From Magicicada septendecula (lineage: Eukaryota > Arthropoda > Insecta > Hemiptera > Cicadidae), in NCBI GenBank assembly GCA_034769895.1, contig CM068372.1, positions 373,879,258-373,943,257 of the forward strand: a DNA stretch of 64,000 nt, given 5' to 3'. Of this stretch, positions 47,975 through 58,386 are shown piece by piece (within the stretch, counting starts at the first letter, position 1; each line of letters starts with the position of its first letter). A program made the translations under genes and the position numbers. Under the pieces are notes generated by a model that had not been told where the DNA came from, searched no databases, and was given only the letters and a program-made list of their open reading frames with translations.

Positions 47975-48690
47975 CCAACATTATGGGACGGGGGATAAAC
48001 AGGACCAAACCGCCCATAGAGATGAAAAAGTTGGCAAATTTTGTTAATCTCTTAATTTTAAGCAGTTTTATCACTTCTTTTAAGCTGTGTATGCTATATA
48101 GTAGTAATGTTTTGTTAAATATACTTACAACTGTCAATAGGTTTATTACACAGCATTATTGTATACATTTAAATATGAAATATAGGAAAGTAAATTCTTC
48201 AGTAAGTACCTTGATTTTATTTTAATGATGAAGGGTTTGTGAGGATCGGTCAAAAAAGTATAACTAAAATTTTAAATTATCTGTGTTGACATTTTGACAA
48301 TATTTATTGCCATTACAACACAACTGTTGTGTATTTGGCGTCGTAACAACTTAACAACAATTATCATGATTATGACAACAAATATTGTCAAAACGTTGAC
48401 GTAAATAATTTAAAATTTGTGTTACACTTTTTTGACTGGCCCTCACAACCCTTCATCATTAAAATTTATTGATTGATGGTCACTATAAAATTAAAGATGT
48501 ATCTTGAAAACAATCTTTCAATAATTCGTATTTTTATTGTGTTATTACCATTTACTTTAATTGGGCTGGTTTCAGTCACTTTAAAGATAGTATGTTGATT
48601 ACTCTTAACTTGCTTTTTATTTTGTATGAAGCAAAAATCTCCCTCCCAAGACCAATTTCTAGATATGCTACTGGGTCCAGATCTCACTTT
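47975..48690. mobile_element. Second hAT-like copy, inverted and interrupted
   Basis: Related to 46416-46857 in reverse orientation. It shares CATATCTAGAA, ACAATAAAAAT and GGTTTATTACACAGCA-type segments. Its right end is CATATGCTACTG; the left end is diverged and no duplication is visible. Split by the palindrome at 48222-48465. Confidence 0.65.
48222..48465. mobile_element. Palindromic MITE
   Basis: Inverted arms of about 100 bp starting TTTTAATGATGAAGGGTT, with GTCAAAAAAGTATAAC on the left and the counterpart AGTCAAAAAAGTGTAAC on the right. It lies inside the hAT-like copy. Family not recognised. Confidence 0.7.
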
Positions 48691-49389
48691 GGTCAATTTT
48701 CTCTTCATAATAAAATATTATTTTATAACCCATCATTCCATTTGTATTAATAAAAAATAACAATGAGTATATTCTTTATTTATTAATGAAATAAGTAAAA
48801 CTGCAATGTTTTCTTAAAAACTTGGTAATATTTAAAGATTTTGTTAGTACTTTTCAGTTGCTTATAAGTACAATTAAATAGATAAAGTATGTGTTCAAAT
48901 TTCAACTAACTGTAAAAAAATTGCAGTCTTTCTTGTTTTTATTTTGGCTTATGACAACAATAATTCTACAGTAAATGAAAGTCATAATGTGTTTGTGTGT
49001 GTAAAAAAGGAGTGTCTGTAACAATGAATCATTGGAATGGGCATTAATATTAATAACTGTGTTGATTCTTTCATTATCAGTAGGAAATTTATCTGCCTGC
49101 TAATTCTAAACAAGCTATTTAGAGTATGTATATATCATCCTTGTGATATGTTAGGCATATTCAGTATGTGTGAGTGTATAACACATATTTTTATAATACC
49201 ACATGTATTCTGGAATTGCACAAATTTTTGTATCTTATATAAGAAGGAAAAACCAATATTATAATCTAAAGTTTTGTTTTGTCTTTTATCACTGTGCTAA
49301 GAACAGAGACAAAACAGTTTCCCAGTGTGCAGGGTAGAGAAATTTATAATGACCACTAATTATTAAAAGTGAACTTATACAACAGACAG
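48691..49389. other. Intron sequence, nothing identified
   Basis: AT-rich DNA without recognisable features. Confidence 0.5.
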
Positions 49390-50069
49390 AGAACATTCAG
49401 ACAAAAGGTAGTATTAAGTGTACTAGATCTACTAAATACATTGGCTCCAACAAATCAGTATAAAATGTTTACAACAGAAGTTACAAGAGTACTTGCCAAT
49501 GATGCCAACTTAAAAAAAAAAAGTAATTGATGAATGGAACAACTAAAATAACACACAAAAAGACAACAAACAAAACTTTATGTAAAACAAAAAATTTATT
49601 AGAAAATATTTTAAAGATTTGTAATATGATTACAGAGAAGGCTACTCTAGTCAAGAATATCACATATAAGGCAGTAACACAAACTAAATTACCTGAAACT
49701 GAATAAAATTACAACTGGTCAAGAAATATTGTTAAGGATTTGACAAAGCATGCTCACCATTCTAAATCATGGAGAAGATATGACAGAAGTGCTTGTGACA
49801 CAGGTGACAAGATTTAACATCAGCTTCTTAAGACAGATGAACAATAACGAAAGAGACAATATAATGATTTCAGTCACTAAATACAGTGAGATCAAGAGAA
49901 TAGATCAACCACTAAAAGAATTGAAGAGAAAATGGAGGATGAAGAAGAACATAACGAAAGCGTAAATTTAAATCATGGAAAACTGTAGACTTTTTAAACA
50001 TTTTTCTTGCCTCCAGAAACGATTAAGACTATAAAATAGGTTAATTACCTTCTGTCAACGTTTCTTAAA

Positions 50070-50126
50070 ATCCTTTTAGGATAACTCGAGTTTCGACACC
50101 ATTTGGTGTCATCATCAGATCGGATA
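50070..50126 (-). ncRNA. Hammerhead ribozyme motif (PLE-A left)
   Basis: Minus strand: CUGAUGA (from 50118 back to 50112), stem II GACACC/GGUGUC closing AAAU, GAAA, stem III AC UCGA GU, then U17. Stem I has GAU/AUC next to the core and AUCC/GGAU beyond an internal loop. Core complete. Confidence 0.72.
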
Positions 50127-50309
50127 TGAATTAGGTCAAAACATTTTGATGCATATACATCTTGTCAGATATTAAAAAATTAAAAACAACACATAACATT
50201 ACATAAATAATAAATAAACTATATCACAATAAAATAACATTACAACAATAAAATATAAAAACATCGCGGCCGCAAACGAACCTGTACAGGAACGCCTCCC
50301 ACGGTAAGA

Positions 50310-51233
50310 CTAATCAATGCCGGTTTGACCTTGGTTCAATTTTATCGATCTGATATAGCCAATTTCTCGTTCTATAAGATCGATTCTATTAAATAAAACA
50401 TTATTGGTATGTATTGCTTTTTCATTTAGGACACGATTGTGATCCTTCTTTATGGCTTTATATATCTCGAACCTTTCAAGGGTGTCCAGCTTTAGTGACT
50501 TTTTACATTTGTGTAGGATATCTAAATTATCATTAATACTCTTTATATTATGGTTATATGAGCTCAAATGTTCTGCAAATGTAGAATATATTACATTTGA
50601 CTTGGAGCTTGGGATATGTTCTTTATAGCGTAATTTGAAAGAACGACCTGTTTGTCCTATATAGAACTGTGTGCAATCAGAACAATTAAGTCTATATACA
50701 CCAGTACCATCAAATATATCGGAGGGTATATTTTTGTTAGTAAATGTAAGTTTTTTCTCAAGTTTATTACTTGCCTTTGAGGCCAAAGTAATATTATGCT
50801 TTTTTAATTGGTTTTTTAAAATATGGTATAGATTTTTACCATATTCTATAGTAATGTATTTGTTTACTTTTTCTTTGGATACATCAATATTTATTGGTTT
50901 ATTTTGTTTTTTATTAATTATTCTATCTACTATATGACTTTTGTATCCATTGGCTAATGCTATGTGTTTGATAATGTTTAGTTCATTGTTATAATCATCC
51001 GTAGATAAGGGCAATGCCAGCAATCTATGAATCATACAGTTGAAAAAAGCCATTTTTTGTGAAATAGGGTGATACGATGAGGCGTGAATAGCATGATCTG
51101 TGATTGTTGGTTTTCTGTAAATATTATAGTTAATTTTATTATTTATTTTAGTTAAAGTTAAATCTAAAAAATTAATTTTATTATTCATTTCAGTCTCTAA
51201 TGTGAATTGTAAATTATTTGTAATAGTATTCAT
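50310..51233 (-). CDS. PLE-A C-terminal part with GIY-YIG endonuclease (left arm)
   Basis: About 307 codons continuing the RT from 52230 once the family B insertion is removed. It starts in the RT thumb (MNTITNNLQFTLETEMNN). The endonuclease signature is TGVYRLNCSDC and FYIGQTGRSF, followed by YKEHIPSSKSN and the Asn/Leu-rich end. GIY-YIG is the nuclease that opens the target in PLEs. It is open to the natural stop (end reads QGQTGID). The plus-arm copy stops 19 codons earlier. Confidence 0.88.
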   Translation of the reverse strand: MNTITNNLQFTLETEMNNKINFLDLTLTKINNKINYNIYRKPTITDHAIHASSYHPISQKMAFFNCMIHRLLALPLSTDDYNNELNIIKHIALANGYKSHIVDRIINKKQNKPINIDVSKEKVNKYITIEYGKNLYHILKNQLKKHNITLASKASNKLEKKLTFTNKNIPSDIFDGTGVYRLNCSDCTQFYIGQTGRSFKLRYKEHIPSSKSNVIYSTFAEHLSSYNHNIKSINDNLDILHKCKKSLKLDTLERFEIYKAIKKDHNRVLNEKAIHTNNVLFNRIDLIEREIGYIRSIKLNQGQTGID

Positions 51234-51237
51234 ATAC

Positions 51238-52143
51238 TTAACTAAAAATGAACTTTTTTTGTGTGAAAAACTTACTATTTGGTTGTACGCGTTTCGGCTT
51301 AGTATCCGCCTTCTTCAGCTTTGGTAACAGACTGCCAGCATTTTGTAACGGTTGTGTGGAAGGTGAAGTGGGGGTGGTGTGTGGAGGAAGGGGATTGGCG
51401 CGGGGATTCAACTTACTGTTTGTTTTCTGTATAATTGTGTCAAAAAGTGTATGTGATTTATATTGTAATTGATCGTTGAGTATGTTGTTTGGTTGTGTTG
51501 TGTGGTGTTTATATATTTCGTATTGTTCAGTTGTGTTGAGTTTTTTACCTTTGGGTATGTAATGTAAAATTTCAAGATTAGTGTCTATGTTGGTGTAACT
51601 GTGGTTTTCTGTGTGTATGTGTGTGGCAAATGCAGAGTGTATATTGTTGTTGGTTAAAGCTTTTAAGTGTTCAGAATAACGGGATGAAAAAGATCTTCCC
51701 GTCTGGCCTATGTAGAAACTATTGCAGTCATTACAATTTAATTTGTAAACACCTGTTTTGTTATATTTGTCTATGTCTGTGTTTGTATTACTGATGTGTT
51801 TTTTGATGGTATTGGTTGTTCTGAATGCTATTTTGTATTTGTGTTTTCTGAATGTATTGGCGATTTTGTGTGTGTATGAGTTGTGGTATGTGAGTGTGAT
51901 GTACTTATTGTGTTGTGTGTTGATGGTATTTAGTGTTTTGTTGTTTTTGTTTTTGATGCGTTTGTGTAGTATGTTTATTAAATTGGGGTTATAACCATTT
52001 TTTATTGCTATGTATTTTATTGTGTTGAGTTCGTCGGTGTAATCTTGTTTATTTAAGGGTATTTTAGTTAGTCTATGGAGCATATGGTTGAAGGCCGCAT
52101 GTTTATGTTGTGTTGGGTGGTTTGATGTGTTGTGTATAACCAT
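51238..52143 (-). CDS. PLE-B C-terminal protein with GIY-YIG
   Basis: 301 codons read from an internal Met (MVIHNTSNHPTQ); the frame starts further upstream, inside the truncated RT thumb. The GIY-YIG signature is TGVYKLNCNDC and FYIGQTGRSFSSR. The C-terminus is Pro/Thr-rich (NPRANPLPPHTTP) and extends through the hammerhead region to near the element end, so coding and ribozyme sequence overlap. It is close to the family C protein in sequence. Confidence 0.85.
   Translation of the reverse strand: MVIHNTSNHPTQHKHAAFNHMLHRLTKIPLNKQDYTDELNTIKYIAIKNGYNPNLINILHKRIKNKNNKTLNTINTQHNKYITLTYHNSYTHKIANTFRKHKYKIAFRTTNTIKKHISNTNTDIDKYNKTGVYKLNCNDCNSFYIGQTGRSFSSRYSEHLKALTNNNIHSAFATHIHTENHSYTNIDTNLEILHYIPKGKKLNTTEQYEIYKHHTTQPNNILNDQLQYKSHTLFDTIIQKTNSKLNPRANPLPPHTTPTSPSTQPLQNAGSLLPKLKKADTKPKRVQPNSKFFTQKKFIFS
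51284..51327 (-). ncRNA. Hammerhead ribozyme motif (nested PLE-B)
   Basis: CUGAAGA (51318 back to 51312), stem II GGC/GCC, GAAA (51295 back to 51292), ACGCGU, then A17. Core complete. A distal stem I of UUAC with GUAA is possible. Confidence 0.6.
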
Positions 52144-52229
52144 GTCAGTTGTGGTTGGTTTCCTGTATATTTTGTACGTGTGTGTATTGTTAGTTTTGTT
52201 AATTGTTAGGTCTAGAATTCATATGTTTT

Positions 52230-52667
52230 TTAAGCATTTCTAATTGTTTTGCAATTGCCATTGTAAATCATTATTGTGTCATCCACATATCGTCGGTAAA
52301 ATAAAATTTTTGTATAATGTTTGTTTTTAGTCGATAAAATTTCGTTTGTTTCAATATGATTTAGGTAAATTTCAGCCAGGATGCCTGACAATGGGGATCC
52401 CATAGCTAAACCATCCCGTTGTAAATAATATTTGTTGTCGAAAGTAAAATAATTTTGTTCTAATATTACTTTTGTCAAATTGATTAACTCATCAACTGTT
52501 TCATGATTTAATGTGGATTTAGATAGTAATAAATTTTTAGCTATTTCTAACGTTTCGGTAATAGGTATGTTCGTGTATAGATTTACTATGTCGAATGAGG
52601 CGAGAGTGTGTCTCGGCTCGATTGTAATAGTTTTTGTAAGTTCGACCAGTTCTAAACTGTTTTTCAA
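52230..52667 (-). pseudogene. PLE-A reverse transcriptase palm (left arm)
   Basis: Motif A is TLASFDIVNLYTNIP, then DGLAMGSPLSGILAEIY and the catalytic YRRYVDDTIMIY. It runs into the family B insertion, where its last residues become foreign. A frameshift separates it from the N-terminal piece at 52695. Confidence 0.9.
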
Positions 52668-52694
52668 GCTATAATTTTTATTGAACGTTATGTG

Positions 52695-53489
52695 TTAACT
52701 AAAAATTTTTTCGAGTTTTTTGGCAATTTTATATGAAGGTGCAGACATAAAATTAACTAAAGGACGGACAGGCATATTATTTTTATGTATTTTAGGAAGG
52801 CCCTTAAGTCTAGGGGCCTTGGGATCTATCATTTTTAGGTATTTTTTCTCATCGTTCGTTATGACGTATTTTGATTTATTCAATATTGATTTCACTTTAT
52901 TGTTAAATGTAAGAGTGGGATCGCTATGAATCTCAATAATGTTATTGTTTTTAATGAAGTCCAGTATCTTGTTTTTATAATCATCATAAGCTAAAATTAC
53001 GAGAGTTTGACCTTTGTCCGCTTTGTTGACGATTGCGTTATGGTCTATTAATTTCGTCTTTATCTTATTAAACACCCTTGTTTCGCTATGGTAAATAGTT
53101 TTTGTATTCTTTATGTTTTCGGCCTTCATAACTTTTTTTATTTTATTATCAATTGCATGTCTTATTACTGTTTTCGTTTCTTCATCGGATATGGAATTTA
53201 TTGCGGTTTCAGCGTTCAATATTTCATTACAGAGTGATTGTTTGGAACTATTGTTTTTAAGATTGTATTTTAAGCCTTTATTCAATAAGTTGGTTTCTTC
53301 GTTGTTGAACTGTATGCCAGTAAGATTAACAATACGAGGGTAAAACTGGTGATTTATTATATTGTTCTCTTGCGTGTCGTTCTGTTTTTTCAGTAAGTTA
53401 CGAATTTTTTTATTTTGTGTCTTCTTTTTAAGTCTTACAAAAACTTTATTTTGTGTCTTACAAAAACTATTACAATCGAGCCGAGACAC
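52695..53489 (-). pseudogene. PLE-A N-terminal domain and RT fingers (left arm)
   Basis: 264 codons. The first nine (MSRLDCNSF) come from the reversed right arm and are not native, so the true N-terminus is lost. Recognisable PLE parts are PRIVNLTGIQFNNEE, then VNKADKGQTLVILAY and LKGLPKIHKNNMPVRPLV, the RT fingers. It ends at a stop near 52695, beyond which the RT continues in another frame. Confidence 0.85.
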
Positions 53490-54743
53490 ACTCTCGCCTC
53501 ATTCGACATAGTAAATCTATACACGAACATACCTATTACCGAAACGTTAGAAATAGCTAAAAATTTATTACTATCTAAATCCACATTAAATCATGAAACA
53601 GTTGATGAGTTAATCAATTTGACAAAAGTAATATTAGGACAAAATTATTTTACTTTCGACAACAAATATTATTTACAACGGGACGGTTTAGCTATGGGAT
53701 CCCCATTGTCAGGCATCCTGGCTGAAATTTACCTAAATCATATTGAAACAAACGAAATTTTATCGACTAAAAACAAACATTATACAAAAATTTTATTTTA
53801 CCGACGATATGTGGATGACACAATAATGATTTACAATGGCAATTGCAGACAATTAGAAATGCTTAAAAAACATATGAATACTATTACAAATAATTTACAA
53901 TTCACATTAGAGACTGAAATGAATAATAAAATTAATTTTTTAGATTTAACTTTAACTAAAATAAATAATAAAATTAACTATAATATTTACAGAAAACCAA
54001 CCATCACAGATCATGCTATTCACGCCTCATCGTATCACCCTATTTCACAAAAAATGGCTTTTTTCAACTGTATGATTCATAGATTGCTGGCATTGCCCTT
54101 ATCTACGGATGATTATAACAATGAACTAAACATTATCAAACACATAGCATTAGCCAATGGATACAAAAGTCATATAGTAGATAGAATAATTAATAAAAAA
54201 CAAAATAAACCAATAAATATTGATGTATCCAAAGAAAAAGTAAACAAATACATTGCTATAGAATATGGTGAAAATCTATACCATATTTTAAAAAACCAAT
54301 TAAAAAAGCATAATATTACTTTGGCCTCAAAGGCAAGTAATAAACTTGAGAAAAAACTTACATTTACTAACAAAAATATACCCTCCGATATATTTGATGG
54401 TACTGGTGTATATAGACTTAATTGTTCTGATTGCACACAGTTCTATATAGGACAAACAGGTCGTTCTTTCAAATTACGCTATAAAGAACATATCCCAAGC
54501 TCCAAGTCAAATGTAATATATTCTACATTTGCAGAACATTTGAGCTCATATAACCATAATATAAAGAGTATTAATGATAATTTAGATATCCTACACAAAT
54601 GTAAAAAGTCACTAAAGCTGGACACCCTTGAAAGGTTCGAGATATATAAAGCCATAAAGAAGGATCACAATCGTGTCCTAAATGAAAAAGCAATACATAC
54701 CAATAATGTTTTATTTAATAGAATCGATCTTATAGAACGATAA
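53415..54743 (+). CDS. PLE-A RT and GIY-YIG (right arm, 5'-truncated)
   Basis: 442 codons. PLE sequence begins at about 53457 (LTKTITIEPRHTLASFDIV); what precedes it is the reversed start of the left arm. The RT motifs DGLAMGSPLSGILAE and RRYVDDTIMIY and the GIY-YIG signature are all in one frame. It ends early: a single base change makes a TAA after DLIER, where the left arm reads Glu and goes on for about 19 residues. Without the RT fingers it cannot prime synthesis alone. Confidence 0.9.
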   Translation: MCLLFKSYKNFILCLTKTITIEPRHTLASFDIVNLYTNIPITETLEIAKNLLLSKSTLNHETVDELINLTKVILGQNYFTFDNKYYLQRDGLAMGSPLSGILAEIYLNHIETNEILSTKNKHYTKILFYRRYVDDTIMIYNGNCRQLEMLKKHMNTITNNLQFTLETEMNNKINFLDLTLTKINNKINYNIYRKPTITDHAIHASSYHPISQKMAFFNCMIHRLLALPLSTDDYNNELNIIKHIALANGYKSHIVDRIINKKQNKPINIDVSKEKVNKYIAIEYGENLYHILKNQLKKHNITLASKASNKLEKKLTFTNKNIPSDIFDGTGVYRLNCSDCTQFYIGQTGRSFKLRYKEHIPSSKSNVIYSTFAEHLSSYNHNIKSINDNLDILHKCKKSLKLDTLERFEIYKAIKKDHNRVLNEKAIHTNNVLFNRIDLIER

Positions 54744-54981
54744 ATTGGCTATATCAGATCGATAAAATTGAACCAAGGTCAAACCGGCATTGATTAGTCT
54801 TACCGTGGGAGGCGTTCCTGTACAGGTTCGTTTGCGGCCGCGTTGTTTTTATATTTTATTGTTGTAATGTTATTTTGTTGTGATATAGTTTATTTATTAT
54901 TTATGTAATGTTATGTGTTGTTTTTAATTTTTTAATATCTGACGAGATGTATATGCATCAAAATGTTTTGACCTAATTCAT

Positions 54982-55037
54982 ATCCGATCTGATGATGACA
55001 CCAAATGGTGTCGAAACTCGAGTTATCCTAAAAGGAT
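54982..55037 (+). ncRNA. Hammerhead ribozyme motif (PLE-A right)
   Basis: CUGAUGA at 54989-54995, GAAA at 55013-55016, predicted cleavage after 55024. Same helices as the left copy, including the distal AUCC (54982-54985) with GGAU (55034-55037). Confidence 0.72.
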
Positions 55038-56490
55038 TTTAAGAAACGTTGACAGAAGGTAATTAACCTATTTTATAAACTGTAGACATCTTAAGACAGG
55101 AAAAATTAAAAGAACTTCATACTGAAATAAAAGTGCAAAAAGCATGTGGGCCAAATAATAAGTACAGAGCTTCTTAAAAATATGTTGGGGATAATTTTAA
55201 AATGAGGTTGCTGCAATTGCATGTGTTGGATGGGGATGCTGACGGAAGTGGGCAGAAGTTCTGTCTCTCTTCAAAGGAAAGGCTCTAGCAAAAAAACTGA
55301 AAATTATAGAAAACACAATATCACACAAAACACAAGATGTACAAGGTTTACATAGTACATAGAAGCGTGCACGATTGCTTCAGAATTATAGGAGAACAAT
55401 TATTAGAAGATAAACAATTATGCTATAAAAACGGCAGGTCTGTTTAGATAGTAATCTCATGCATAACTAGACATATTATGAGAAAATTATTTGAAAACAC
55501 GACTGGCATTTATTGATTTTGAAAAAGCCTTTTACCAAAACAGGTTGTAAAGAATTGAAGAAATATAGATACCAAAGTCATCTTATTTTGATAATTCAAA
55601 ACTTATATAAATTAATGTCTGTTGTAATAAACACTGGTAAAGGAAAAAAGCAACGGTTTTACAAATCAAAGAGTATGATAAGAGAGTTAAGTTTATCACT
55701 CAACACATTTTAACATTATACATTGATGTAACTCATAATGACATATACATTAAAATTAATAATGTCATCAAATGATGAAAAGAAACAATACATTCTGGAA
55801 TAGAGACAGAAAATTATTCAATCTTTTGCTATATGTGGATGATGTAATGTTACCTCAAAAAAAACTGAAAGGCAGTCACAAATGTTTGTTTGTAAGCTAA
55901 ACCCATTAAAGTTATGTGGCATGTGGGCAGTGAGATGTAGCATAGTGTATAAGATTATTGAATAAATATCCCATTTCGTTACTTGGGTTTAGTTACATTA
56001 TATAATAGAGATAGACACATATATAAGCAAAATTATATAAATCTCAAGCAGTTTATGGAACTGTTGGTATACCAAATCTTATTCTGAATAAGATGTGAAG
56101 GAAAACAACAATGAAATTTTATAAAATAAAAACAGCTACAGTACTGTTGTGCGGTAGCAAAAGTATGGTACTTAGCTGACCAAGATCAAGAATCCAGGAA
56201 ACTGAAGTGAGACTTTCAAAGATAAACAAGGATGCATATGATAATACCACATTAGAAATGGAAATATGATCAGAGATAAGTGAAAGTTTACACTATTAAT
56301 AACAGAATATAACGAGTAAACTGAAATGGAAACAACATAATCTTGTACAGAAAATGAAAAACAATACTATCCAAAATATTTATTCAAATATTATAAACCA
56401 AGGGGAAAGAGAGATGTAGACACATTATGTAATCAGTGGCATTAAAGAGGATGTGAGAGGGAAATTTTCTAATCCCGAAAGTTGAGAATA

Positions 56491-56557
56491 GGAAGAAGAA
56501 GAAGAAGAAGAAGAAGAAGAAGAAGAAGAAGAAGAAGAAGAAGAAGAAGAAGAAGAA
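56491..56557. repeat. (GAA)n microsatellite
   Basis: About 22 AAG units directly after the LINE tail. Confidence 0.97.
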
Positions 56558-56866
56558 TGAGGAAGAGAAGAGGACAATTTTGTTTTTGATAATTTACATA
56601 GGATTATGAATTTATATAATTTTAATATTGATCTAGTAACTCACATAATAATAGGATTAATGTTTCAATCATCTGTTGGTTATTAATAAACGTTAGTTTG
56701 ACTTTAAAATGGGTATCATTATTGTCTTTAATCATCAGTATTACACTTATTTATACATGACCATTGTTTATTATAGTGGTTAATGATAAACAATACTAAC
56801 AGTGGTTAGTGGTCAGTATACTATATCAACTCATTTGAATTTATTTTCACTTCAGAGAAAAAAATT
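56558..56866. other. Intron sequence, nothing identified
   Basis: AT-rich DNA between the LINE and the mariner element. Confidence 0.5.
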
Positions 56867-56868
56867 TA

Positions 56869-58162
56869 CAGGGTGACACACGGGAATCAGACAGTTTTTA
56901 AATAACCAATACTCAGTAAACTTTAAACTACAAATGGGTTTATTGACACAAAATTACAGCTTAATACATGCCATTTGAGTTATGTTAAGGTCTACCTTAA
57001 TTGTGAAAAATAATGTCGGCGAGGTGACCGCCCATCTTCTTGAATGTAGTTTTCAAGTCTCCACTGAAAATCCTGCATCAAATGGGCCATCATCTTTTGA
57101 GGGATGGCAGCAATTTCTTGAATAATGGCATTCTTCAACTTATCCAAATTGCAGGGTTTGTTAGTGTACACACGGCGTTTTAGGTACCCCCACAGGAAAA
57201 AGTCACACATTGACAAGTCAGGAGATCTTGGAGGCCACGGAACATTGCCAAAACATGAAATGAGGCGTCCACAAAACATGCGTCGAAGAACGTTCATTTG
57301 CGGTGTGTGCCGTAGTGCCACCTTGCTGAAACCAGACATTTTCCAAGGCAATTTGTCGTTTTGCAGTTCTGGCCTGAGAACGTTTGAAGCATGTGAATTT
57401 AACGACCCAAATTGACAGTGACTGTAATGCCAGTTTCCTAAAAAAAAAATCCAAAAAGAGCTAACAGCACACCACACCTGTGACTTGTTGAGTGCCAGAT
57501 GACCCTTGTGAGTAAGACTAAGACGTGGTTGTTCAGGTGCCCAATAACACAAGTTATGCTTATTTACGGTCTCGTCCATGTGAAAATGAGCTTCATCACA
57601 TTTCATTCAATATCATTTGCATTTTCACAGCAAAGTCCTCACATTGTCCGTAATCTACCGCCTTTATCTGATGCATAATTTGAATTTTGTATGGGTGGAA
57701 TTTCAAATCGTTGTGTAAAATTTGCCTGACCATTTTACGGTTGATTGCTAACTCACTTACATATTGTCTAGCCGATTGTCTCCTGCTCCTAATCAGTACT
57801 TCTCTAACCCTTCCTACGCTCTCTGGTGTCATTACACTGCATCTAGGGTCTGGTGGGTTCTTCTTCATAATGTTCCCAGTTGATTTAAAATTTTCCACCC
57901 ATCTAAGAATTGTGTTCTGATCGCAACGGCCCCTCATCGATTAACATTGAATTGACAGCGAATGAGTTGCATGTAGCTGTGATAGACTCATCACTTCGAA
58001 CAAAACTGTCATATGCGAACAGCCAATTATGCAAGGTCCATTGCTCAATTGCTACCAAAATGGCGTCTTTGGGAGGCAAACGAGCCCATCACAACCTTCT
58101 CCCACCACCGTGTATTCAGTACTACGCAGTTTAAAAACGTTCTATTCCCGTGTGTCACCCTA
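56869..58162 (-). mobile_element. mariner element, inactive
   Basis: 1,294 bp flanked by TA, with terminal inverted repeats starting CAGGGTGACACACGGGAA on the left and TAGGGTGACACACGGGAA on the right. A full-length but frameshifted mariner transposase lies on the minus strand. Confidence 0.92.
56992..57937 (-). pseudogene. mariner transposase (frameshifted, catalytic Asp lost)
   Basis: The first piece (57937-57596) is the paired-type DNA-binding region (TILRWVENFKSTG, SARQYVSELAINRKMVRQIL). The second frame (57606-56992) has DEAHFHMDETVNKHN with the first catalytic Asp and, near its end, WPPRSPDLSMCDFFLWGYL with the third. In between, the right reading lies in a third frame (57454-57218) as VWFQQGGTTAHTA, where the usual QQDG has become QQGG. 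The second catalytic Asp is therefore gone. At least three frame changes. It would be dead even without the shifts. Confidence 0.9.
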
Positions 58163-58386
58163 TATTTTTTATTCACTAAGTTTTGACTTTTGGCATTAAT
58201 GTGTCAGCAAACCAATGAATAATGTCTTACTTAATGACATTATTCTTAACAATTTAATTTCCAATTCAGGGGTACATCTGAGAGATTAATGCATCAAGAA
58301 ACGTACCATATACCATAACTATATACATATAGATACAAAATATTATTATTCATTCTATTTATTGTTATTTTCTTGTTTTGTTTCAG

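Larger units (their letters stand above)
51236..52216 (-). mobile_element. PLE-B, 5'-truncated copy nested in PLE-A
   Basis: 981 bp flanked by ATTCATAT (51228-51235 and 52217-52224). It has the 3' half of family B only, with no inverted arm. Its 3' end is left. Confidence 0.9.
49991..55076. mobile_element. Penelope-like element, family A, large inverted-repeat form
   Basis: Flanked by AAACTGTAGAC (49980-49990 and 55077-55087). Two copies stand 5' to 5'. A minus-strand copy runs from about 53460 to 49991 with almost the whole protein. A plus-strand copy runs from about 53457 to 55076, starting inside the RT. The arms are nearly identical where they overlap. The left arm alone contains a family B insertion (51236-52216). 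Outer ends carry opposed hammerhead motifs. Confidence 0.93.
49390..56490 (+). pseudogene. Decayed LINE, split by PLE-A
   Basis: The left part (to 49979) has residues like TRFNISFLRQMNNNERDN before the RT. The right part (from 55088) has RT remnants: FIDFEKAF near 55510, LIIQNLYKL and the catalytic-site relic LLYVDDVML near 55830. A tail like that at 3190-3830 follows (LKWKQHNLVQKM near 56320). The PLE-A duplication AAACTGTAGAC lies in the LINE on both sides. Stops and shifts throughout. The clade is uncertain. Confidence 0.6.
7543..58386 (+). other. Giant intron (50.8 kb) filled with mobile elements
   Basis: It lies between the phase-0 donor after 7542 and the acceptor TTTGTTTCAG before 58387. 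Nearly all of it is accounted for by retrotransposons, PLEs, Helitron remnants and DNA transposons described separately. The flanking protein sequence (EEEQK then AQSEQKQRWQ) reads through as one uninterrupted helix. Confidence 0.7.
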
